In this document: positions 1 to 8,130 of the stretch, piece after piece | How positions within the stretch are numbered: position 1 is the stretch's first letter | Layout of the letters: each line of letters opens with the position of its first letter | Origin: Brevundimonas sp. M20 | GTDB lineage: Bacteria > Pseudomonadota > Alphaproteobacteria > Caulobacterales > Caulobacteraceae | Assembly (NCBI RefSeq): GCF_006547065.1 | Contig: NZ_CP041243.1 | Coordinates: forward strand, 2,371,001-2,435,000 | Reading direction: 5' to 3' | Length of the DNA: 64,000 nt | Translations under genes and position numbers: made by a program | Notes under the pieces: model-generated | Databases searched by the model: none | Told to the model about the DNA's origin: nothing | The model's input: the letters and a program-made list of their open reading frames with translations, nothing else

Positions 1-1043
1 ATGTAGCGGTCGTCGCCCACCCCGCCCTGAAGCGTATTGGCCACGCCCTGACCGCCACTCAGGACATCGTTCCCGGTGCCGCCCAGCAGGGTGTCCCGAC
101 CGAGGCCGCCGGACAGATGGTCGTTCAGCGCGCCGCCGACCAGCAGATCGTCGAAGGCGGAGCCGACAATGGCCTCGATATCCACATAGGTGTCGACCCC
201 GCCGTCGCCGTCGTTGAAGGCGGTCATGTAGTCCAGTCGGGCGTGTATCCCCGCCGCGGCGGTGGAATAGTCGGCGGTGTCCATGCCGCCCCGACCGTTC
301 AGGGTGTCGTTGCCGACCCCGCCGCGCAGGACGTCGTTGCCCGATCCGCCGGTGATGACATTGTCTCCAGCATTGCCGTTGCCGGTGAAATCCTGCGGAC
401 CGTCGTACCAGAGGTTCTCGACATTGGCGGCCAGGTTCACCAGTGTGAGGGAGGTCCGGACGGTGTCGATACCGCCGCCCGCCAGTTCCACGACCGTGTC
501 GTTGGCGTCGAGATAGAAGGTGTCGTCGCCCGCGCCACCGTACAGCTCGTTGGCCGCGCCGACGCCGCCGTAGATGCGGTCATTACCGGCCCCGCCGATC
601 AGGACATCGTATCCCGCGCCGCCGACCAACAGGTTGTCCTGCCCGTCGCCGATCAACACGTCGTTGAAGGCCGAGCCGTACAACCGCTCGATAGAGTTCA
701 GGATATCGACGCCGCCGTCGCCGTCATTGGTCGCCCGGCCGATATCCAGACGCGCTGTCACGCCGGACGCCGCGGCCGAATAGTCCCCGGTGTCTATGCC
801 GTCGCCGCCGTTGAACACATCGTTCCCGGCGCCGCCGATCAGCCAGTCGTAACCGTCTTCGCCATTCAGGACGTCGTTCCCCGCCATACCGTTCAGGGTG
901 TCGTCGTTGTGCGTGCCGTAGAGGAAGTTGTCGCCCGCATCGCCGGTTTCGGTGATGCCCGGCGCGAACCGGTCATCGGCCATCAGCGGCAAGGTCGGCG
1001 GCAAGGCTGTCCCGGCCGGAAGCGCGGCAGTGCGATCAGACAA
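1..1043 (-). CDS. RTX (hemolysin-type) calcium-binding repeat protein, C-terminus outside window
   Basis: Reading the minus strand gives about 347 codons of an open frame running off the left edge. It is full of glycine/aspartate nonapeptides (GGAGNDV, GGVGNDTLNG types) that fold as calcium-binding beta-rolls in type I secreted proteins. There is no N-terminal signal peptide, as expected when the export signal is C-terminal and lies outside the window. Two similar modules, each starting D-x-(G/A)-DYS and continuing with NDGDGG and an SAFxDxLxG block, sit near residues 80-150 and 250-325, suggesting internal duplication. I chose a TTG start because AAGGAGG lies at 1051-1057, 7 nt upstream; an ATG at 983 has no such site. 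Whether it is an adhesin, protease or other RTX protein cannot be told from this part. Confidence 0.85.
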   Translation of the reverse strand, partial: MSDRTAALPAGTALPPTLPLMADDRFAPGITETGDAGDNFLYGTHNDDTLNGMAGNDVLNGEDGYDWLIGGAGNDVFNGGDGIDTGDYSAAASGVTARLDIGRATNDGDGGVDILNSIERLYGSAFNDVLIGDGQDNLLVGGAGYDVLIGGAGNDRIYGGVGAANELYGGAGDDTFYLDANDTVVELAGGGIDTVRTSLTLVNLAANVENLWYDGPQDFTGNGNAGDNVITGGSGNDVLRGGVGNDTLNGRGGMDTADYSTAAAGIHARLDYMTAFNDGDGGVDTYVDIEAIVGSAFDDLLVGGALNDHLSGGLGRDTLLGGTGNDVLSGGQGVANTLQGGVGDDRY

Positions 1044-1050
1044 TCCCGGC

Positions 1051-1057
1051 CCTCCTT
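1051..1057 (-). promoter_or_regulatory. Strong ribosome binding site fixing a TTG start
   Basis: On the minus strand this reads AAGGAGG, 7 nt before the TTG at 1043. It decides the start of the RTX gene. Confidence 0.6.
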
Positions 1058-1148
1058 GCCTTCGGGTTGGCGTGCGAACGTGGATCAGGAACCGACTTTA
1101 AGCACTTCGCGCTTCAGATTTGAACCCGGATCACCGGGAGCCGCCGCG

Positions 1149-2048
1149 TCAGGCCGCGCTGAGGGCGTCCTGACGCAAGCGATCGGGGTGATTGACCTCG
1201 TGGGTGTACTGGGCGGCGCCGGATTCCGGGACCTGCTCGCCCGCACGGTCGGAGATACGGCCCCATTGCGCGTCGATCCGGTCCGCCGCATCAGGCGCGG
1301 CGCCGATGTGAACGCCCTGCGTCATGGTGATATGCGCCTGCTCGAACGCCCCCGCCCCGGCCAGCAGTATGGTCCGCGTCGGCGCGCTTTCCGCCGCCAG
1401 GGCGACGACGCCGGGGCTGACCAGATCGGTGGACAGGCCGTTCAGATCCTCCTCGGCATAGAGCCCTTCAGTCATCTGCGTCGCCGCGCTGGGCGCCAGA
1501 CAGTTGACGTGGATGCCGGACTTGCGCCCTTCCAGTGCGAGGGTCTGCATCAGACCGACCAGCGCCATCTTGGCCGCGCCGTAGTTCGACTGGCCAAAGT
1601 TGCCGTACAGGCCCGACGAGGAGGTGGTGAAGATCACCCGGCCGTAGCCGCGCTCGCGCATATGGTCCCAAGCGGCCTTGGTCAGATTGACCGAGCCCAT
1701 CAGGTGCACGTCCAGCACCAGTTCGAAATCGTCCAGGTCCATCTTGGCGAAGGTCCTGTCGCGCAGGATGCCCGCGTTGTTCACCAGAATATCGACCTGA
1801 CCCCAGTGCGCGATGACGTCCTGGACCATGGCGAAGACGCCGTCCCGGTCGGTCACGCTGCACGGCCACGACAGGGCCTCGCCGCCCGCGGCGGTGATTT
1901 CCGCCGCGACCGCGTCGCAGGCGGCGGACTGCAGATCGTTGACAACCACCCTGGCGCCGTAGCGGGCCAGAGCCAGCGCATGACTGCGTCCCAGACCGCC
2001 GCCGGCGCCCGTGATGACGGCCACGCGGCCCTTCAGATCGATGCTCAT
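1149..2048 (-). CDS. SDR-family NAD(P)-dependent oxidoreductase (3-hydroxyacyl-CoA dehydrogenase-like)
   Basis: This 299-residue classical short-chain dehydrogenase has the Rossmann motif TGAGGGLGRSHA near the N-terminus, the NNAG motif, and the catalytic set S...Y-G-A-A-K (SGLYGNFGQSNYGAAK). The N-terminus (KGRVAVITGAGGGLGRSHAL) resembles the dehydrogenase unit of MFE-2/17-beta-HSD4 enzymes that act on 3-hydroxyacyl-CoA. The region after about residue 230 is longer than the usual 250-residue fold. It is transcribed away from the TonB receptor at 2238 and shares a promoter region containing a TetR-type inverted repeat. A role in oxidising acyl-CoA made by the ligase at 4491 is an inference from context. 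Confidence 0.85.
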   Translation of the reverse strand: MSIDLKGRVAVITGAGGGLGRSHALALARYGARVVVNDLQSAACDAVAAEITAAGGEALSWPCSVTDRDGVFAMVQDVIAHWGQVDILVNNAGILRDRTFAKMDLDDFELVLDVHLMGSVNLTKAAWDHMRERGYGRVIFTTSSSGLYGNFGQSNYGAAKMALVGLMQTLALEGRKSGIHVNCLAPSAATQMTEGLYAEEDLNGLSTDLVSPGVVALAAESAPTRTILLAGAGAFEQAHITMTQGVHIGAAPDAADRIDAQWGRISDRAGEQVPESGAAQYTHEVNHPDRLRQDALSAA

Positions 2049-2128
2049 TCTGCGTCCTCATCCCTGTCGCGGACATCGCCGCCCTGCCCCGTTCCGGGCG
2101 GCGGCACTCTGCTGATGTTCGCCGAAAG

Positions 2129-2162
2129 GTCAATATTCACTAGGCGGCGAGTGAGTATTGAC
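2129..2162. promoter_or_regulatory. Inverted repeat, candidate TetR operator in divergent promoter
   Basis: The arms GTCAATATTCACT (2129-2141) and AGTGAGTATTGAC (2150-2162) pair over 13 bp with one mismatch around an 8-nt spacer. The site lies between the divergently transcribed SDR (start 2048) and TonB receptor (start 2238) genes. A TetR-family repressor is encoded in the same cluster at 6082. Site size, symmetry and position fit a TetR operator; binding itself is inferred. Confidence 0.6.
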
Positions 2163-2237
2163 GATCTTCTGAATCGGTGAGACGGTGACCTCATGGCGCC
2201 GTCAGAGCGCACGAGGAAACATCGAGGGAGGAAGACC

Positions 2238-4409
2238 ATGGGGCGCAAGCTCTGGCTCACCACATCCGCCGCCGTCCTGCTGTGGACCGGAGCCGCGCAG
2301 GCTCAGGACGCCGCGACCGCGCAGACCGATCAACAGGACGAGGCCACCACCCTGGGCGAGGTGGTCGTCACCGCCGAGCGCCGCACCAGCAACCTCCAGG
2401 AAACCGCCGTCGCGGCCACCGTCCTGTCCGGTGAAAGCCTGGACGACCGGGGTGTCTTCTCACTGGAGCAGTTGCAGTTCGTGGCCCCTTCCACGACCGT
2501 CCAGAACTACGGCCAAGGAAATTTCTTCAACGTGCGCGGCATCGGCAAGTCCGAAGCCACCACCGCCATCGGCGTGGGCGTGACCACCTATCGTGACGGC
2601 GTGCCGGTATTCCCCGGCTATTTCCAGACCGAGCCCTATTACGACATCGGCGGCGTCGAACTGCTGCGGGGCCCGCAGGGCACCTTCGCCGGCACCAATG
2701 CGACCGGCGGCGCCGTCTTCATCACATCGCGCAACCCCGACTTCACGGGCGTGAACGGCTATGTGATGGGGCAGGCCGGCAACTACGATAACCTGAAGTT
2801 CCAGGGCGCGATCAACCTGCCGATCAGCGACACCTTCGCCGCCCGTTTCGCCTTCAACAGCGAGCAGCGCTCCAGCTTCCACGACATCACCGGCCCGTAC
2901 AGCGGCGCCCCGGGCGACATCGACATGAACAGCGTGCGCGCCAGCTTCCTGTGGATGCCGACCGACGCCCTGCGCGTCCTGTTGAAGGTCGACTACAACA
3001 GCCTGGACTTCGGCGGTTACCCGGCGGACCCGGCGCTGGCCACCAACGATCCGTTCGAGATCACGGCCAACGGCCCGCACTCGGGCAAGGACGAGACCGC
3101 GCGCGTGTCGCTGAACGTCAGCTATGTGCTGGACAACGGCATCACCCTGCGGTCGATCACCGGCTATCAGGACGGCATCAGCGTCTTCTCGACCGATCTG
3201 GACGGGACCAGCGCCCTGAACAACACCTTCTACGACCGCGTCGAGGAAGAGGTCTGGTCGCAGGAGTTCAACATCGTCTCGCCGGACAACCAGCGCCTGA
3301 CCTGGCTGGTCGGCGCCTTCTGGCAACAGGACAAGGTGACGTTCCCGGTCACCACCTTCCCCGAGGGAGCCTACCACGTCGGCTTCCCGGAGGGCGTGCT
3401 GGACTACTACATCTTCGGTGAGACGCCGAAGGAGACCAAGGCTGTCTTCGGCCAGATCAGCTACGACATCTCGGACCGGCTGCAGATTCAGCTGGGCGCC
3501 CGCTGGTCGGAAAGCACCTCGCGTAATGAGAACGTCTACACGACCTACCCGGCGTTCGGCCTGACCCTGCTCCAGAACGACGAGGTCACCGCCGAGAAGA
3601 CCACCGGCAAGCTGAGCCTCAACTACAAGGTCGATGACAACAACTTCCTGTATGGCTTCGTAGCGACCGGCTTCAAGATGGGCGGCCTGAACGCGCCGAA
3701 CTTCTATGTGCCGGCCAGTTCCTTCGGTCCGGAAGACGTGGTCGATTACGAAATCGGTTGGAAGTCGACCATGTTCGGCGGTCGCGTCCGCACCCAGGTG
3801 GGCGCCTATTACATGACCTACGAGGGCTTCCAGGTCATCGTCGGCGACCCGGCGGTTCCCCTGTTCAGCTCGATCGTGAACGTGGCGGACGAGACGGTGC
3901 TGATGGGTCTCGAAGCCTCGGCGCAGGCCCGGATCAACGACTGGACCGTCGATGTCGGCGCCGCCTTGTCGAAGTCGGAGCTGGGCGAGTTCTACGCCGC
4001 CGATCCGCGTATCGCCCGCAGCGGAACCTGTAACGCCGAGACCGGTCCGGCCAGCCCGAATTGCCTCAATCTGGACGGCAACACCCAGGGCTATGCGCCG
4101 GAGTTCACGTTCAATATCGGCGTCCAGTACGACGTCCACCTGCCGAATGGCGCGACGCTGTCGCCCCGCATGGACTACGCCCACATCGCGGAATCCTGGA
4201 CCAGCATCTTCAACAACGAGGCGCTGGGTGATCGGCTGGAGGCCCGCAACCTGGTCAACCTGCTGCTCAGCTACAAGACCGACAACTGGACGCTGGCCGG
4301 CTATGTGCACAACGCCACCGACCAGACCTACATCGCCGCGATCAACGCGGGCCTGCGTTACGCCGGACCGCCGCGCCAGTTCGGCGTCAACCTGACGCGG
4401 ACCTTCTGA
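2238..4409 (+). CDS. TonB-dependent outer membrane receptor
   Basis: This 723-residue receptor starts with a signal peptide (MGRKLWLTTSAAVLLWTGAA, cleavage likely after AQA). A TonB-box-like segment (GEVVVTAERR) follows, then the plug domain with the typical RGPQGTFAGTNATGGAVFI block, then a beta-barrel ending in aromatic F (LTRTF). The start at 2238 is preferred over an upstream in-frame codon at 2193 because GGGAGGAAG lies just before it and the signal peptide begins there. It imports a substrate across the outer membrane using TonB energy. Neighbouring ligase, hydrolases and MFS genes suggest a carbon compound, perhaps an ester or lactone, rather than iron, but the ligand is unknown. Confidence 0.9.
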   Translation: MGRKLWLTTSAAVLLWTGAAQAQDAATAQTDQQDEATTLGEVVVTAERRTSNLQETAVAATVLSGESLDDRGVFSLEQLQFVAPSTTVQNYGQGNFFNVRGIGKSEATTAIGVGVTTYRDGVPVFPGYFQTEPYYDIGGVELLRGPQGTFAGTNATGGAVFITSRNPDFTGVNGYVMGQAGNYDNLKFQGAINLPISDTFAARFAFNSEQRSSFHDITGPYSGAPGDIDMNSVRASFLWMPTDALRVLLKVDYNSLDFGGYPADPALATNDPFEITANGPHSGKDETARVSLNVSYVLDNGITLRSITGYQDGISVFSTDLDGTSALNNTFYDRVEEEVWSQEFNIVSPDNQRLTWLVGAFWQQDKVTFPVTTFPEGAYHVGFPEGVLDYYIFGETPKETKAVFGQISYDISDRLQIQLGARWSESTSRNENVYTTYPAFGLTLLQNDEVTAEKTTGKLSLNYKVDDNNFLYGFVATGFKMGGLNAPNFYVPASSFGPEDVVDYEIGWKSTMFGGRVRTQVGAYYMTYEGFQVIVGDPAVPLFSSIVNVADETVLMGLEASAQARINDWTVDVGAALSKSELGEFYAADPRIARSGTCNAETGPASPNCLNLDGNTQGYAPEFTFNIGVQYDVHLPNGATLSPRMDYAHIAESWTSIFNNEALGDRLEARNLVNLLLSYKTDNWTLAGYVHNATDQTYIAAINAGLRYAGPPRQFGVNLTRTF

Positions 4410-4416
4410 CCGCGTG

Positions 4417-4442
4417 GGGGCGACGGCTCCGGCCGTCGCCCC
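4417..4442 (+). terminator. Hairpin after TonB receptor gene
   Basis: GGGGCGACGG (4417-4426) and CCGTCGCCCC (4433-4442) form a perfect 10-bp stem with a 6-nt loop, starting 8 nt after the receptor stop. A C/T-rich tract follows instead of a clean T-run. It may be a weak terminator or an mRNA-stabilising stem that lowers expression of the downstream ligase gene. Confidence 0.5.
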
Positions 4443-4490
4443 TCCCTGCCCTTCCTCCCCCCTGCCTATCGACTGGACCGCCGCTTCAGG

Positions 4491-6080
4491 ATGACCGCCT
4501 TTCTCCCCGCTCCGATGCAGGACTACGCCCTGACCGTTGATCGCTTTCTGGATCATGGGGCGAAGTGGCACGGGACCGCGCAGGTGGTTACCGCGAGCGG
4601 GCCGGACGGCGACGACGCCTTGGGCTACGCGGGTCTGCGCGACCGTGCCAACCGCCTGTCCGGCGCCCTGCTCGATATGGGCCTGAAGCCGGGCCAGAAG
4701 ATCGCCACCCTGGCCTGGAACACCCGGCATCACGTTGAGGTCTGGTATGCCGCCATGGGCGTCGGCCTTGTCTGCCACACCCTGAATCCCCGCCTGACCG
4801 TCGCCCATCTGGCCGCCATGGTGGCCAAGGCGGACGACCGCGTACTGGCCGTCGGCGCCGGGCTGCGCGACATGGCCGAGGCCCTGATGGACGCCTGCCC
4901 CTCGCTGGAACGGCTGATCCTGCTGGACGGCGAAACGGCCGAGCCGGGCCGCAAGGACATCTGCGATCTCGAGAGCCTGCTGGCCTCGCGTGGCCGTCCC
5001 GCGATCTGGGGCCAGTTCGACGAGACCGCTCTGGCGGGCCTGTGCTTCACCTCGGGCACTACGGGCGCGCCCAAGGGCGTGGCCTACACCCACCGCTCCA
5101 ACTACCTGCACACCCTGCGCGCGCTGCAGGCGGACTCCATCGCCCTGACCGCCCACGATACGGTGCTGGTCGCCGTGCCCATGTTCCACGCCAACGCCTG
5201 GGGCTTGCCGTTCGCGGCGCCGGCGGTGGGCGCGACCCTGGTGCTGCCCGGACGGGTCACGGACGGCGCCAGCCTGGCCCGCCTGATTGATCGGCATCAG
5301 GTCACGGTCGCGGTCGGGGTGCCGACGGTCTGGCTGGGCCTGCTGGACCATCTGGACGCCACCGGCGGCCAGACCCACAGTCTGGAGCGCATCATCATCG
5401 GCGGCTCCAGCTGCCCGGACAGCCTGCTGCGCCGGATGGAAAGCCGCTTCGGAGCCACGGTGCAGACCAGTTGGGGCATGACCGAGCTTTCGCCGCTGGG
5501 CGCTATTTCCCCCCGCACCGATCAGCCGGGCGCGACGCGCGGTTCGGGACGGCCGCCCCTGGGTCTGGACCTGCTGCTGACAGACGCCGACGGCATCCCC
5601 CTGCCCGACCAACGCAACGGCGTCGGGCGCCTGAAGGTGAAGGGCCAGAGCGTCGTGAACGCCTACTTCGGCGCGGCCGAGCCGGCCGTGGATGCCGACG
5701 GCTGGTTTGATACCGGCGACCTTGCCTCGCTGGACGACGACGGCAACCTGACCCTCGCGGGCCGCTCCAAGGACCTGATCAAGTCCGGCGGTGAATGGAT
5801 CAATCCGGTCGAGATCGAGGACATCATCGGCGCCCTGCCGGGCATCGGTCTGGTGGCCGTGATCGGACGGGCTGACCCGAAGTGGGGCGAGCGTCCGCTG
5901 ATGGTCATTGAACCCGCGCGTGGACAGGAGATCGCCGACACAGACCTGAAGGCCGCGCTGAAGGGACAGGTCGCGGACTGGTGGATTCCCGAGCAGGTGG
6001 TCCGCGTCGACGCCATGCCGCTGGCGGCGACGGGCAAGATCAACAAGACCCAGCTTCGCGCCACCTATGGAGGCGCATAG
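4491..6080 (+). CDS. Acyl-CoA synthetase (AMP-binding, fatty-acid-CoA ligase type)
   Basis: This 529-residue ANL-superfamily enzyme would activate a carboxylic acid to its acyl-CoA through an acyl-adenylate. The P-loop FTSGTTGAPKG lies near residues 186-196, SWGMTELSP supplies the adenine-binding region, GWFDTGDLA is the A8-type motif, and the catalytic lysine is K516 in AATGKINK. The sequence resembles medium/long-chain ligases that begin MQDY-LTVDRFLDHGAKWH; that internal ATG (4515) is an alternative start. It is followed with a short overlap by the TetR gene. In this cluster it probably commits the imported or hydrolysed acid to beta-oxidation; the substrate is not predictable. Confidence 0.88.
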   Translation: MTAFLPAPMQDYALTVDRFLDHGAKWHGTAQVVTASGPDGDDALGYAGLRDRANRLSGALLDMGLKPGQKIATLAWNTRHHVEVWYAAMGVGLVCHTLNPRLTVAHLAAMVAKADDRVLAVGAGLRDMAEALMDACPSLERLILLDGETAEPGRKDICDLESLLASRGRPAIWGQFDETALAGLCFTSGTTGAPKGVAYTHRSNYLHTLRALQADSIALTAHDTVLVAVPMFHANAWGLPFAAPAVGATLVLPGRVTDGASLARLIDRHQVTVAVGVPTVWLGLLDHLDATGGQTHSLERIIIGGSSCPDSLLRRMESRFGATVQTSWGMTELSPLGAISPRTDQPGATRGSGRPPLGLDLLLTDADGIPLPDQRNGVGRLKVKGQSVVNAYFGAAEPAVDADGWFDTGDLASLDDDGNLTLAGRSKDLIKSGGEWINPVEIEDIIGALPGIGLVAVIGRADPKWGERPLMVIEPARGQEIADTDLKAALKGQVADWWIPEQVVRVDAMPLAATGKINKTQLRATYGGA

Positions 6081-6081
6081 G

Positions 6082-6852
6082 ATGACCGCCGTCTCACGCA
6101 TCGAGTCGGCGTATCCCCAACCGGAGACGCCGGACCGCCCGGAGTTTCAGGTCATGCCCACCCCGTCCCCGAAGCCCCGCCGCAAGGCCGAGCAGCGCGC
6201 CGAAAGTCTGGAGCAACTGCTCGATGCCGCCGAGGAGCTGTTCTCGCAGCACGGCTTCTATGGCGTCACGATCAAGGACATCGCCGACAAGGTCGGGGTC
6301 CACAAGTCGCTGGTCCATTACTACTTCGCCGACAAGCAGGACGTGTTCGACAAGGTCATGGCCCGTCGCGCGCCGGTGACCAGCGGACGACGGATGGATG
6401 CGCTGGACGCCTATGAGAAGGCCGCGAACGGCAAGCCGACGGTCGAGGGCGCCCTGCGCGCGTTTCTGGACACCGATCTGGACACCTATTCCAACGGCGG
6501 CGACGGCTGGCGGCATTTCGGGGCCCTGAGCGCCCAGATCAACAACACCCCGGCCTGGGGCGCGGAGGTGATGGACCGGCTGTACGATCCCGTCGTGCTG
6601 CGTCTGATCGGCCTGCTGAAACAGGCCCTGCCCGAGGCGGCGGAAGAAGACATCTTCTGGGGCTACCACTTCGTGACCGGCGCCCTGACGCTGAGCCTCG
6701 CCCGGACAGGCCGGATCGATCACCTGTCCGGCGGCAAATGCCGATCCGACGACTTCGACGCGATCAAGGAGCGGATGGCCGCCTTCATGGCCCACGGCTT
6801 CATCGGCGTCTGCCGGGATCGCGCGGCGGCGCGACAGGGGACGCAGGGATGA
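6082..6852 (+). CDS. TetR/AcrR family transcriptional regulator
   Basis: This 256-residue protein has an N-terminal helix-turn-helix (LLDAAEELFSQHGFYGVTIK through VHKSLVHYYFADKQDVFDKV) after an unusual extension of roughly 35 residues rich in proline and charge. The C-terminal ligand domain is TetR-like, with a cluster-typical HFGALSAQINNTP segment. ATG 6082 is chosen because GGAGG lies 8 nt upstream; an earlier ATG at 6067 sits inside the ligase gene. It ends in an ATGA overlap with the next gene. It is the likely repressor acting at the inverted repeat at 2129-2162, relieved by a pathway intermediate such as an acyl-CoA; that is inference. Confidence 0.88.
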   Translation: MTAVSRIESAYPQPETPDRPEFQVMPTPSPKPRRKAEQRAESLEQLLDAAEELFSQHGFYGVTIKDIADKVGVHKSLVHYYFADKQDVFDKVMARRAPVTSGRRMDALDAYEKAANGKPTVEGALRAFLDTDLDTYSNGGDGWRHFGALSAQINNTPAWGAEVMDRLYDPVVLRLIGLLKQALPEAAEEDIFWGYHFVTGALTLSLARTGRIDHLSGGKCRSDDFDAIKERMAAFMAHGFIGVCRDRAAARQGTQG

Positions 6853-8096
6853 CGGCGCGCGACCTGCCCTTCGCCTCCAGCCCCGAAGCGCTCGGCTTCG
6901 ACCCGCAAGGCCTCGCGTCGCTTGACGGGTACATGTCGGGAATGGTGGAGAGCGGCAAGGTCGCCGGGACATCCACCCTGCTGATCCGCCACGGACGTGT
7001 CGCCGCCTTCAGCACCTTCGGCAAGGCCGATCTGGCGGACGACAAGCCGATCGAACGGGACACCCTGTTCCGCATCTATTCGATGACCAAGCCGGTCACG
7101 GGCGTGGCCATGATGATCCTGTACGAACAGGGGCTTTGGCGGCTGGACGACCCGATCACCGACTACCTGCCCGAGTTCATCGGCCAGAAGGTGTTCGCGG
7201 GCATCGCCGACGACGGCTCCATGCTGACCAAAGACGCCATTCGCGCGCCAACCATGCGCGAGCTGATGAGCCACACCACCGGCCTCGGCTACGGCCTGTT
7301 CGACGTGCATCCGGTTGAACGCGCCTATCGCGAGAGCGGCGTGATGATGGCCGACAGCCATGAGCAACTGGCCGAACGCGCCGCCCGCATCCCGCTGATG
7401 TTCCAACCGGGAACCGAGTGGTTCTACTCCATCGCCACGGATCTGCAGGCGCTGGTGGTCAAACGGCTGTCGGGGATGAGCTTCGCGGACTTCCTGCGCA
7501 CCCGCATCTTCGAGCCGCTCGGTATGGCCGACACCGGCTTTCATGTGCCCGCTGATCAGGTCCACCGGCTGGCCGAGATGTACTGCGACGACGGCGCGGG
7601 CGGCCTCAGAGTCGCGACCGACGCCTTCGACATGCCGATCAACGACTATACCCGCCCGCCCCGGTTCGAGGGTGGCGGCGGGGGGCTGGTCTCGACGGCC
7701 ATGGACTACGCCCGCTTCTGCCAGATGATCCTGAACCGGGGCGAACTGGACGGCGTCCGCATCCTTAAGCCGGCGACGGTGGACCTGATGGCCACCAACG
7801 CTGTCCCAGAGGCCGTGCTGGACACCACCCACCCGCTGCGCCTGCTGCCCTTCAGCCGCGCCCTGACCTTCGGTCTGGACTTCGCCATCACCGAGGATCC
7901 GAAGCGGCTCGGACTGGTCGAGGGCAAGGGCACACTCAGCTGGGGCGGCGGCGGCGGAACCTGGTTCTGGATCGACCCGGAAAACGACCTGATTTTCGTC
8001 GGCCTGATCCAGCGCATGGCCGACCCGGTGAGCGGCGAGTTCCGCATCCGGGCCCGAAGTCTGACCTACGCCGCCCTGACCCATCCCGAGAAATAG
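6849..8096 (+). CDS. Serine hydrolase, class C beta-lactamase / family VIII esterase type
   Basis: This 415-residue protein has the S-x-x-K nucleophile motif (S78-M-T-K81 in IYSMTKPVTG), the second-motif tyrosine around Y193 in EWFYSIATD, and a glycine-rich GGGGGTWFWIDP near the C-terminus in place of KTG. These are features of beta-lactamase-fold esterases such as EstB rather than true lactamases. No signal peptide is seen, so it is probably cytoplasmic. The start is the ATG of an ATGA overlap with the tetR stop, so the two are translationally coupled. It may cleave the imported ester or an amide; the substrate is unknown. Confidence 0.85.
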   Translation: MTARDLPFASSPEALGFDPQGLASLDGYMSGMVESGKVAGTSTLLIRHGRVAAFSTFGKADLADDKPIERDTLFRIYSMTKPVTGVAMMILYEQGLWRLDDPITDYLPEFIGQKVFAGIADDGSMLTKDAIRAPTMRELMSHTTGLGYGLFDVHPVERAYRESGVMMADSHEQLAERAARIPLMFQPGTEWFYSIATDLQALVVKRLSGMSFADFLRTRIFEPLGMADTGFHVPADQVHRLAEMYCDDGAGGLRVATDAFDMPINDYTRPPRFEGGGGGLVSTAMDYARFCQMILNRGELDGVRILKPATVDLMATNAVPEAVLDTTHPLRLLPFSRALTFGLDFAITEDPKRLGLVEGKGTLSWGGGGGTWFWIDPENDLIFVGLIQRMADPVSGEFRIRARSLTYAALTHPEK

Positions 8097-8130
8097 ACGG
8101 GCCACAAGGCCCGCAGCCGAGGAAACGACC

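Noticed and set aside
117..2180. 687-codon plus-strand open frame
   Set aside because: Shadow of the RTX gene and SDR on the other strand. Its repeats (VVEGG, DIVS) are the reverse of RTX repeats.
2460..6101. 1213-codon minus-strand open frame
   Set aside because: It lies opposite the TonB receptor and acyl-CoA ligase, whose motifs are clear. Long antisense frames are common at this GC content.
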